A stretch of DNA of 62,591 nucleotides, taken from NCBI GenBank assembly GCA_937910665.1, contig CALEPR010000054.1, positions 1-62,591 on the forward strand, read 5' to 3'. Source of the DNA: an uncultured Selenomonadales bacterium (lineage in GTDB: Bacteria > Bacillota > Negativicutes > Selenomonadales > Selenomonadaceae). The notes below the pieces were generated by a model that had not been told where the DNA came from, did no database searches, and saw only the letters and a list, made by a program, of their open reading frames with translations. Each line of letters opens with the position of its first letter. Position 1 is the first letter of the stretch. The translations under genes and the position numbers were made by a program. This document shows positions 15,458 through 23,008 of this stretch, piece after piece.

Positions 15458-16392
15458 CAGGGGGGGGGGTAGGAATTTAAAAAGTCAGCATAAGCCAATT
15501 TAATGCCATCTCTCAATTCAGTTTTATACTTCCAACCAAGTGCGGCAGCTTTTGAAACGTCGAGTTGCCTTTTCAAAGCACCGTTCGGCTTGGAAGTGTC
15601 CCAGAAAATTTCTCCGCTGTACCCGACGATTTCCGCAACAAGTTCGGCAACTTCTTTTATGGAGATAACTTTTCCTGTGCCGATGTTTATAAAGTCGTTA
15701 CCACTATAAGTATTCATCAAAAATACACAGGCATCAGCTAAATCGTCCGCGAACAAAAATTCGCGCAAAGGCGTTCCATCGCCCCAACACGTTACGAACG
15801 GAAGATTTTTTTCTTTTGCTTCATGAAAACGACGAATCATTGCAGGCAGAACATTACTGTGAGTCGGGTGATAATTGTCATTTACTCCATAAAGATTCGT
15901 TGGGATAACAGAAATAAAACTTGTGCCGTGTTCTTTACCGAGATATTCGCAATATTTGAGTCCAAGAATTTTTGCCAGCGAATAAGATTCATTCGTCGAT
16001 TCAAATTTATCAGTGAATAAATAATCTTCTTTGATAGGCTGTTTTGCAAATTTTGGATAAGAACATGCCGAGCCGAGATATAATAATTTTTTGACGTTGT
16101 TTTTGTGCGCAGCGCTGAGTACGTTCATTTCAATCATTGTATTTTCGTACATAAATTCGGCAGGAAAAGTTGAACTTGCGCCGATACCGCCAACTTTAGC
16201 CGCTGCCAAAAAAACATAGTCAGGTTTTTCCTCTGCAAAAAATTTTTCAACTTCAGTTTGGCGAGTCAAATCCAATTCAGCGTGTGTACGCTTAATAATA
16301 TTTTTGTAGCCTTGCCTTTCGAGTTCGCGAACAATAGCCGACCCCACCATGCCGCGATGACCTGCAACATAAATTTTTGCATCTTTTTCCAA
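15322..16392 (-). CDS. fcl: GDP-L-fucose synthase, copy 2, with out-of-frame tail
   Basis: Same family and motifs as copy 1 (GHRGMVGSAIVRE, LGSACSYPKF, ESYSLAKILGLKYCE). The enzyme proper ends near YADFLNS. A C10 tract follows (PPP) and the frame then runs 47 residues through the start of the C-methyltransferase gene in the wrong frame, giving a meaningless tail (TNRYIRQKVQ...). Total 356 residues against about 310 normally. With C8 or C11 the same gene would run in frame through the whole C-methyltransferase. Confidence 0.88.
   Translation of the reverse strand: MEKDAKIYVAGHRGMVGSAIVRELERQGYKNIIKRTHAELDLTRQTEVEKFFAEEKPDYVFLAAAKVGGIGASSTFPAEFMYENTMIEMNVLSAAHKNNVKKLLYLGSACSYPKFAKQPIKEDYLFTDKFESTNESYSLAKILGLKYCEYLGKEHGTSFISVIPTNLYGVNDNYHPTHSNVLPAMIRRFHEAKEKNLPFVTCWGDGTPLREFLFADDLADACVFLMNTYSGNDFINIGTGKVISIKEVAELVAEIVGYSGEIFWDTSKPNGALKRQLDVSKAAALGWKYKTELRDGIKLAYADFLNSYPPPCCTNRYIRQKVQTQTVHKSRTKKLLVAGFVVQNILRKFSISASSI
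15460..15469 (-). repeat. C10 homopolymer tract at the fcl / C-methyltransferase junction
   Basis: Ten G on the plus strand (ten C in the genes). It lies after codon TAC of fcl copy 2 and two bases before the TTG of the C-methyltransferase. Lengths of 8 or 11 would join the two frames into one polypeptide. Confidence 0.85.
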
Positions 16393-16426
16393 CTAAAAAT
16401 CTCCTACCTTTCAAGTTAAGATTAAA

Positions 16427-17443
16427 CTAATTTTTTTTTAAATCTGCCTCAATCATCATTTTAATTAAATTTTTGAAAGAAATTTTTCTTTTCCAGTTCA
16501 AAACTTTTTCAGCTTTCGCAGGGTTACCAAGAAGTAAATCAACTTCGGCGGGACGAAAGAATTTTGGATTGACATCAACTAAAACTTTGCCGGTTTTTGA
16601 ACAATAACCTTTTTCGTCAACGCCTTCGCCGCGCCATTCAATTTTAATTCCAACTTCCTCAAAAGCCAATTCTACAAATTCGCGTACAGTGTGAGTTTCA
16701 CCTGTCGCAAGAACAAAATCATCAGCTTTATCTTGTTGAAGCATAAGCCACATACCTTCGACATAATCTCCTGCAAATCCCCAGTCGCGTTTTGCGTTTA
16801 AATTGCCGAGCGATAATTTTTCCTGCTTGCCTGAAACAATTTTTGCAACAGCTAAAGTAATTTTTTTAGTGACAAAATCTTCCCCCCGTCGTGGCGATTC
16901 ATGGTTGAATAAAATTCCATTACAGGCAAACATGTTGTAAGATTCGCGATAATTTTTTGTTATCCAAAAGGCGTAAAGTTTTGCCGCGCCGTAAGGACTT
17001 TTAGGATAAAACGGAGTTGTTTCGCTTTGTGGGGCAGTTTCAGGTAAGCCGCCAAAAAGTTCAGAAGTCGATGCTTGATAAAATTTCGCGTTCGGTTTAT
17101 TTTGCCGAATCGCCTCAAGCAGTCGAATCGTACCAACGCCTGTAACGTCAGCAGTGTATTCAGGAACTTCAAAAGAAATTCCGACATGAGATTGAGCCGC
17201 CAAGTTATAAATTTCGTCCGGCTGAATTTCACGAACTAAATTTGCCAAGTTGCTGGAGTCAGTTAAATCGCCATAGTGCAGGAAAAAATTTTTGCCGCCG
17301 AGCAAATGTTCAATCCTTTCCGAGCAGTCTGTTGAGTGCCTGCGAATAATCCCATGAACTTCATAATTTTTTTGAAGGAGCAGTTCGGCAAGATATGAAC
17401 CGTCCTGTCCTGTAATTCCTGTTATCAGCGAAACTTTAGCCAT
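16427..17443 (-). CDS. gmd: GDP-mannose 4,6-dehydratase
   Basis: First committed step from GDP-mannose to GDP-fucose. The NAD(P) motif is ITGITGQDGSYLAELL, and IIRRHSTD, the catalytic Thr/Tyr/Lys region (STSELFGGLPE, SPYGAAKLYAFWI) and NHESPRRGEDFVTKK are all conserved. At 338 residues it is full length. Together with manC and two fcl copies it completes the route from mannose-1-phosphate to GDP-L-fucose. Confidence 0.95.
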   Translation of the reverse strand: MAKVSLITGITGQDGSYLAELLLQKNYEVHGIIRRHSTDCSERIEHLLGGKNFFLHYGDLTDSSNLANLVREIQPDEIYNLAAQSHVGISFEVPEYTADVTGVGTIRLLEAIRQNKPNAKFYQASTSELFGGLPETAPQSETTPFYPKSPYGAAKLYAFWITKNYRESYNMFACNGILFNHESPRRGEDFVTKKITLAVAKIVSGKQEKLSLGNLNAKRDWGFAGDYVEGMWLMLQQDKADDFVLATGETHTVREFVELAFEEVGIKIEWRGEGVDEKGYCSKTGKVLVDVNPKFFRPAEVDLLLGNPAKAEKVLNWKRKISFKNLIKMMIEADLKKN

Positions 17444-17503
17444 AAAAAATTCTCCTTGCTATTGTGGGAGATTCAGAGCCAAAATTTTCACTGATTTAAA
17501 ATC

Positions 17504-18502
17504 TCAGCTCCTTTCTCCTGAATAAATTTTTTCATACCAAGCGTACATTTTCGGCAAAGCCTCCTCCAAAGACATTTTCGCTTCAAAGCCTGTCAGATTG
17601 AAAAGTTTTTCAGTGTTTGGACAACGGCGCATAACGCAACCTTCAGGCGCAGGATGAATTTCAATGTCAGGCTGAAAGTTTGCAATATCCAAAACTAACT
17701 TCAGCAAATCGATGATTTTAATTTCCTGCGTACTGTTGCCAATATGAACAACTTCACCGTCACAATTTTTGCTCAGCATAACGGCTTCGGTAGCTTGAAC
17801 TGCATCTTCAACGGCGCAAAAAGCTCGCGTCTCTTGTCCTCCGAAGATTGGAAAAGGATTCACTTTGTCATGAATACGCTTAAAAAATTCCGGCAGCACA
17901 TGATCAAATCCCATGCGTACGCCGTAAACATTATGGTAGCGAATAATTTTGAACGGCAGATTTTTTGTTCGACAATAATTGATTGTCAGAAGTTCCCCGA
18001 CAATTTTACTGCCGCCGTAAGACCAGCGCGGATTTTTTACGTCGTCGATTGTCAGCGGAATATTTTCACTGCTTGGAATATATTCAGCATGATTCTCTAG
18101 AAAATTATTCACTGTGCCTGCGTAACTTTCCGACGACGAAGAAAACAGAAACGCTCCGCAATTTTCAGCGTTGCACCATTCCAAAATATTTATCAGCGAC
18201 AAAATCCCGACGCGCAGAACTTCATAAGGCTTGTTGTAAAAATTTTTCGTGCCGTTAATCGCGGCAAGGTGATAAATTTCGTCGTAGCGTCCTGAAAGTT
18301 TGTCGTAAAAATTTTTCTGCGTCAAATCTTCCTGAAAGAAAATTACATTGTCGCGGCTGATAAGTTCCTTGAACATTTCGTCCGCCTTGCCGCGTGCATG
18401 ATTATCAATGACCGTGACTTCAGTATCTTTTTTTTCTGCAAGATAATTTGCCAGATGATAACCAATAAAGCCGCCACCACCTGTTACAATTATTCGTCTC
18501 AT
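17504..18502 (-). CDS. NAD-dependent sugar epimerase/dehydratase (SDR family)
   Basis: An extended-SDR nucleotide-sugar enzyme of 332 residues. It has VTGGGGFIGYHLANYL, the Ser region FSSSSESYAG, YGGSKIVGE with the Tyr/Lys pair, and the C-terminal substrate region RCPNTEKLFNLTGF. It resembles UDP-glucuronate decarboxylases and dTDP-glucose dehydratases, but exact specificity cannot be read from the sequence. It overlaps the dehydrogenase C-terminal frame by four bases, and a UDP-sugar acid made by that enzyme could be its substrate. Confidence 0.83.
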   Translation of the reverse strand: MRRIIVTGGGGFIGYHLANYLAEKKDTEVTVIDNHARGKADEMFKELISRDNVIFFQEDLTQKNFYDKLSGRYDEIYHLAAINGTKNFYNKPYEVLRVGILSLINILEWCNAENCGAFLFSSSSESYAGTVNNFLENHAEYIPSSENIPLTIDDVKNPRWSYGGSKIVGELLTINYCRTKNLPFKIIRYHNVYGVRMGFDHVLPEFFKRIHDKVNPFPIFGGQETRAFCAVEDAVQATEAVMLSKNCDGEVVHIGNSTQEIKIIDLLKLVLDIANFQPDIEIHPAPEGCVMRRCPNTEKLFNLTGFEAKMSLEEALPKMYAWYEKIYSGERS

Positions 18503-18861
18503 TGTTGCACCTCCGAAATTAAAACGTCTCCAATCGTGTGATAATCAATCAAGCTGTTTGACTGAATTTTTTTGCAAACCTGCCAAACGTCCAGCACAGG
18601 AAAATCTTTCGGCAAATTTTTCGGCAATTCAAATTCTTCGTAAGCCTTATGATTATTCAGAACCAGCAAAGCCGCCGCACCTTCAAAAGCGTCAGACAAA
18701 TTTTCTTTGACTTCGCCGAGCTGTAAATTTTTCAGTTCATTTGTAAAAGCCGCAAAGTCATGAAGGCGCAGGGAATAATTTTTTGCTTTCAACTTTCGCG
18801 CTATGTTCACGGAAGGAGAACCGCGCAAGTCGGAGGTTTCCGGTCTGCCTTTAAAAGCCAA
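18499..18861 (-). CDS. nucleotide-sugar dehydrogenase, C-terminal UDP-binding domain (separate frame)
   Basis: The frame starts LAFKGRPETSDLRGSPS, the standard beginning of the UDPG/GDP-mannose dehydrogenase C-terminal domain (usual LAFKPNTDDxRxSP), and goes on to the end of that domain. It belongs to the protein encoded at 18851-19795 but lies in another frame after the G13 tract. With 12 or 15 G the two would be one enzyme of about 430 residues, the normal size. The TTG that opens the frame has no clear ribosome site. Confidence 0.82.
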   Translation of the reverse strand: MAFKGRPETSDLRGSPSVNIARKLKAKNYSLRLHDFAAFTNELKNLQLGEVKENLSDAFEGAAALLVLNNHKAYEEFELPKNLPKDFPVLDVWQVCKKIQSNSLIDYHTIGDVLISEVQQ

Positions 18862-19795
18862 GCCGGATAAAATCCCCCCCCCCCCCTTGTAGTTTTTTTA
18901 CAACAAAATCAACGACTGCATCTTCCAATGAGTCACTGATTCTTCTCGCCGTCAGCATAAAATTTTTGCTTTCGGAGTCGGGCATATTATTTGTCAGCAG
19001 GTAAGCATCTTTTTCAAGACAAGGTCCGGCAACAAAACCTGGTAGAGCAATTTTTGATCGCGAATAATCCTTGTTGGCAAGAGAGATGACTTTTGCGCCG
19101 TTCACGCCAAAACTTTGTGCTGCCAAACAAAAAGCATTGCCGATAGCAAAATTCATGTCTCGATAGGTGTTGCAATAAAGTTTTGCAAGTTCAGCTTCTT
19201 CGAGACTTTCAGCTTTGATAATGTTCGGCGTTATTTTGGAAAAAATTTTATGCGCTATTCCAAGTGCCTGCTGATTGTTTCCGCTGATAATTTGCGGAAG
19301 GTTTTTAAGTTCTTGAATCGCCTTGCCTTCAAGTGTTCGTTCAGGACACATTGCGACAAAAATTTTTTCTGCCGACTTGCCAGAAATTTTTTCCAGTAAA
19401 GGCAAAATAATTTTCCGCGTCGTGCCGACTGAAACTGTTGAGCGCAAAATTACAAGTTGCTTGCCGTCATAGACATTTGCAATAGAATTTATTGCCGAAG
19501 TTATCGCGTCAAAGTTCGGCGTTTTGGAATTTTTCTGCAAAGGCGTTCCGACAGTTACAATAAAAGCGTCAAAATTTTTATCGGCAGAAAAACTTTCGAC
19601 GCAAAAAAATTTCTTGCCGTTGTGCTTTTCAATAAGTTCATTCAAGCCGACTTCATGAAAGTGTGCGCGATTTTTTTTCAAGCAAGATTTTATCTCAGGA
19701 TTAACCTCCGTGCCAAAAACTTCCATGCCGCAATCAGCCGCAACAATCGCCAGCGTCAAACCAACGTACCCAAGTCCGACAATTCCAATCCGCAT
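18851..19795 (-). CDS. nucleotide-sugar dehydrogenase, N-terminal and central domains (ends in poly-G tract)
   Basis: The NAD-binding motif IVGLGYVGLTLAIVAA, STVSVGTT, ERTLEGKAIQELKNLPQI and the catalytic Cys in GFVAGPCLEKDAYLL are clear. The block after ERTLEG resembles the WecC/Cap/Wbp subgroup, which oxidises UDP-HexNAc-type sugars, more than plain UDP-glucose dehydrogenase. In this sequence the frame runs into the G13 tract and ends 7 codons later. The missing C-terminal domain lies just beyond in another frame. The start is four bases after the tcdA stop. The split form lacks the UDP-binding domain and is probably inactive. Confidence 0.88.
   Translation of the reverse strand: MRIGIVGLGYVGLTLAIVAADCGMEVFGTEVNPEIKSCLKKNRAHFHEVGLNELIEKHNGKKFFCVESFSADKNFDAFIVTVGTPLQKNSKTPNFDAITSAINSIANVYDGKQLVILRSTVSVGTTRKIILPLLEKISGKSAEKIFVAMCPERTLEGKAIQELKNLPQIISGNNQQALGIAHKIFSKITPNIIKAESLEEAELAKLYCNTYRDMNFAIGNAFCLAAQSFGVNGAKVISLANKDYSRSKIALPGFVAGPCLEKDAYLLTNNMPDSESKNFMLTARRISDSLEDAVVDFVVKKLQGGGGDFIRLGF
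18874..18886 (-). repeat. G13 homopolymer tract inside the sugar dehydrogenase gene
   Basis: Thirteen C on the plus strand (thirteen G in the gene). The flanking sequence codes for one dehydrogenase. At 13 the downstream domain is out of frame; 12 or 15 restores it. Confidence 0.88.
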
Positions 19796-19798
19796 AAC

Positions 19799-20497
19799 TC
19801 AACCTCCAACCAAATCTTTCACAACTTCAGACGCGATTATTAAACCTGCGACCGAAGGAACAAAAGCTAAACTTCCGATAATTTTTCCTGAAAAATTTTT
19901 TGCGTCAATTTTTTTCGTAGCTTCGTCCGAGTAAACAACTTTTAAATTTTTGATTCCGAGTTCTTTAAATTTTTTCCGCAAAACTTTTGCAATAGGATCA
20001 ACTGAAGTTTGAAAAATATCTGCGACTTTAAATTTTGCAGGATTTAATTTATTACCTGCGCCCATGCTTGAAATAATTTTAATTCCGCGCCTTTCGCACT
20101 CGACGACTAAATTTATTTTCGCCGTGATTGTGTCTATCGCGTCAACAACATAATCATACTTGCAAATAAAAAAATTTTCTGCGTCTTCGTCAGGCAGATA
20201 AAATTTTTGAATCGTGTCAACCTTCGCCGCAGGATTTATTTCCAAAATTCTTTCGCGCATGACTTCAACTTTCGACTTGCCGACTGTCGAAGTCAAGGCG
20301 TGAATCTGTCTGTTAATGTTCGTCGCGTCGATATTGTCTTTGTCGATTAAAATTAAATGACCGACTCCCGATCTTGCCAATGCCTCCACTGTGAACGAAC
20401 CGACTCCGCCAATCCCAAAAACTGCGACAGTAGAATTTGCCAACTTCAAAAAATTTTCTTCACCAAGCAAAAACTTTGTTCGCTGAAACCTATCCAC
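19799..20497 (-). CDS. tcdA: tRNA threonylcarbamoyladenosine dehydratase (TcdA/CsdL, ThiF family)
   Basis: An E1-like enzyme that uses ATP to turn t6A37 of tRNA into the cyclic ct6A form. The ThiF-type motifs FGIGGVGSFTVEALARSG, DKDNIDATNINRQIHAL (with Arg finger) and VVDAIDTITAK are present, and YSDEATKK is typical. The 232-residue length fits TcdA rather than MoeB/ThiF. It stops four bases before the sugar dehydrogenase, so they may share a transcript without sharing a job. Confidence 0.88.
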   Translation of the reverse strand: MDRFQRTKFLLGEENFLKLANSTVAVFGIGGVGSFTVEALARSGVGHLILIDKDNIDATNINRQIHALTSTVGKSKVEVMRERILEINPAAKVDTIQKFYLPDEDAENFFICKYDYVVDAIDTITAKINLVVECERRGIKIISSMGAGNKLNPAKFKVADIFQTSVDPIAKVLRKKFKELGIKNLKVVYSDEATKKIDAKNFSGKIIGSLAFVPSVAGLIIASEVVKDLVGG

Positions 20498-20511
20498 TTA
20501 ACTCTTAACCC

Positions 20512-21708
20512 TCAACTCTTATTCCTTCTGCTTGCAAAATTGAAAGGCGTAATAATTCCTTCGCGATTTTTTTCTTCCTCTGTCTTTGAGGGAAATTTCG
20601 GCGCATCCAAATTGAAACCTTTCGACACAGTAACGGTAGACTTCGGCACAGTCATCGGCGGAGATTTCAAAGCAAGACTGTCGACAAAATCTGTGGCAAT
20701 AATCGTCGCCTGAATCATTCCGTTCATCGACTTATCAATTACAGTCCCCAAAATAATATTAACGTCGTCCTCCGTCTGCGCGAAAATATAACTCGCCGCC
20801 TCATTGACTTCATACAAACTTAAATTTTCATCGCCGGTAATGTTCAAAATAATTCCGCGTGCGCCTTTCAAAGATTTATCAATCAACGGACTTTCAATCG
20901 CCTGCTGAACTGCTTTAACCGCGCTGATATTGCTCCTGCCAATTCCAAGCAAAGCGTCCGAAGATTCGCTCTGCCTAAAAATTGTCGTAACGTCGGCGAA
21001 GTCAACATTTACAAAACCTGTCGTCAAAATCAATTCCGCAACGCATCTTATCGCCTGCCTCAAAACTGAATCAGCCGCATGAAAAGCATCGACAACCGTC
21101 AGCGTTCTGTTTTCAGGCAACTTCATCAAGTTATCATTTTGCACAACAATTAAAGCGTCCATGTAGGACTGCATTTTTATAATTCCTTCGTTCGCAATTC
21201 TGGTCTTTCTGACTCCCTCGAACTTGAAAGGAACAGTTACAACTCCGACAGTTAAAATTCCAAGTTCTTTGGCAAGTCTTGCGACGACAGGCGACGCACC
21301 CGTTCCAACTCCTCCGCCCATTCCTGCCGTTATGAAAATCATATCTGCACCGAGCATTGTGTTCTTGATTTTTTCAGAGTCAGCTTTTGCCGCCTTTTCA
21401 CCCAACTCAACAACGCCGCCTGTCCCTGTTCCTTTGGTCAAAGCGTCGCCGATCTGAATTTTGCGAATAGAGTCCAAGTTCAGTTGACTTAGCGCATGCG
21501 AATCAGTATTGACCGCGACAAGTTCTGTATCGGCAAATTTTCCTTCCACCAGTCGATTTAAAACACTGCCGCCGCCGCCGCCAACTCCGAAAACTTTTAT
21601 CTTAACGACTGCTCTCTTGATTGCCGCTTCATCCTCCGCGATTCTTTTTTCTTTTTGAAGGCGCAAATTATCTACCGCCTGTCTGAGCGCCGCTTCATTT
21701 GACTTCAT
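20512..21708 (-). CDS. ftsZ: FtsZ family cell-division GTPase, divergent
   Basis: FtsZ polymerises into the division ring with GTP. The GTP site is recognisable (KVFGVGGGGGSVLNRL, AVNTDSHAL, the tubulin loop GMGGGVGTGASP), and the T7 loop NVDFADV keeps both catalytic Asp. Two departures are seen: the tubulin signature GGGTGTG is GGGVGTG, and the usual GGGGNNAVN reads GGGGGSVLN. There is an N-terminal charged helix of about 35 residues, and the usual C-terminal FtsA/ZipA-binding peptide is not clear (end is TPFNFASRRNKS). It may be the only FtsZ or a second paralogue; the usual ftsA partner is absent. Confidence 0.85.
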   Translation of the reverse strand: MKSNEAALRQAVDNLRLQKEKRIAEDEAAIKRAVVKIKVFGVGGGGGSVLNRLVEGKFADTELVAVNTDSHALSQLNLDSIRKIQIGDALTKGTGTGGVVELGEKAAKADSEKIKNTMLGADMIFITAGMGGGVGTGASPVVARLAKELGILTVGVVTVPFKFEGVRKTRIANEGIIKMQSYMDALIVVQNDNLMKLPENRTLTVVDAFHAADSVLRQAIRCVAELILTTGFVNVDFADVTTIFRQSESSDALLGIGRSNISAVKAVQQAIESPLIDKSLKGARGIILNITGDENLSLYEVNEAASYIFAQTEDDVNIILGTVIDKSMNGMIQATIIATDFVDSLALKSPPMTVPKSTVTVSKGFNLDAPKFPSKTEEEKNREGIITPFNFASRRNKS

Positions 21709-21762
21709 CTGTCAATACCGACCCTTTCTGGTTATAAAAATTTTCCGTGATACTTCGACGCA

Positions 21763-23004
21763 TCAATTTATTTTTCCTTCAAAGACATTTGCTCGCATTA
21801 ACGACCAAATTTCTACAGGTTCTGCGAGAGGAATTTTTACAATTTGCTGCGCGTGTGGAGCTTGATAAATTTCTTCGCCGCCTTCGTCAAAAATTACTGA
21901 AATTTTTTGCGAAAAAGTTTTTCCGTGCGGCTGAAAAAATTCTACTTCCTGACCGACAAAAAATTTTCCGCGCTGTTCGATTGTCGCAATTTTTTTTTCC
22001 GCATCGAAGTCGCGAACAATTCCCAAAAAAGTTGCGGAGCGTTTCGGCTTGGAAGTTTCATAAATTTCTGTCGGCTGATTGTCTGAAATAAAAAATCCTT
22101 GCGTGTAAGGTCTGTGTGCAACTTTGTCAAGTTCCTCAATCCAATCTGCGCGAACCGAAAAATTTTTTGGATTTTCAAAATAACTGTCAATCGCCGCTCG
22201 ATAAGTTTTCACAACTCCGGCGACATAATTAACGCTTTTCATTCTGCCTTCAATCTTCAGCGAAGAAACTCCGCTTTCAATAACTTTGTCGAGGCAGGGC
22301 AGCAAACATAAATCTTTCGAGTTCATAATGTATGCGCCGCGAGAATCTTCCCCGACAGAAAAAAATTCTCCCTCGCGCTGTTCTTCCATCAAAGAATATT
22401 TCCAACGACAAGAATGAGTACACGCACCTTGATTGCCGTCGCGACCTGTCAAGTAGTGCGAAAGATAACATCTGCCTGAATAAGAAATGCACATCGCGCC
22501 GTGAACAAAAATTTCAAGCTCGGCAGAAGTTTTATTTTTAATTTCTAAAATTTCTTTCTGCGAAAGTTCTCGCGCCAAAACAATTCGACTCGCTCCAAGT
22601 TCCTGAAAAAAATTTACCGTCCGCCAATTTGTAACATTTGCCTGAGTGCTGACATGAAGTTCAAAATTTTTTGTAACTTCCTTCGCCAGAGAAAAAATTC
22701 CCAAGTCGGAAATTAAAACTGCATCGACTTTCGCAGCGTCGAGAAATTTAAAATAATTTTCCAGCTCGGAAATGTCTGCGTTGTGAGCAAAAATATTTGT
22801 CGCGACGTAAATTTTTTTTCCAAGTTTGTGCGTGAAGTCGACTGCTTTTAAAATTTCTTCCTCAGTAAAATTATCGCCGTAAGCGCGGAGACTAAAATTT
22901 TTTCCGCCGATATAAACTGCGTCCGCTCCATAAATCAAAGCCGCCTGAAGTTTTTCAAAATTTCCTGCGGGGGCTAAGAGTTCGATTTTATTTTTCAAGT
23001 TCAA
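21763..23004 (-). CDS. peptidase U32 family protein (TrhP/YrrO-like tRNA hydroxylation)
   Basis: U32 proteins of this type add the hydroxyl of 5-hydroxyuridine at tRNA position 34 using prephenate. The signature ELEIFVHGAMCISYSGRCYL is present, with GRDGNQGACTHSCRWKY providing Cys residues for an iron-sulfur cluster, and KIEGRMKSVNYVA. The C-terminal beta domain (VGQEVEFFQP) is also there. At 413 residues it is full size. It starts five bases before the murC-ddl stop on the same strand. Confidence 0.88.
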   Translation of the reverse strand: MNLKNKIELLAPAGNFEKLQAALIYGADAVYIGGKNFSLRAYGDNFTEEEILKAVDFTHKLGKKIYVATNIFAHNADISELENYFKFLDAAKVDAVLISDLGIFSLAKEVTKNFELHVSTQANVTNWRTVNFFQELGASRIVLARELSQKEILEIKNKTSAELEIFVHGAMCISYSGRCYLSHYLTGRDGNQGACTHSCRWKYSLMEEQREGEFFSVGEDSRGAYIMNSKDLCLLPCLDKVIESGVSSLKIEGRMKSVNYVAGVVKTYRAAIDSYFENPKNFSVRADWIEELDKVAHRPYTQGFFISDNQPTEIYETSKPKRSATFLGIVRDFDAEKKIATIEQRGKFFVGQEVEFFQPHGKTFSQKISVIFDEGGEEIYQAPHAQQIVKIPLAEPVEIWSLMRANVFEGKIN

Positions 23005-23008
23005 CCAC

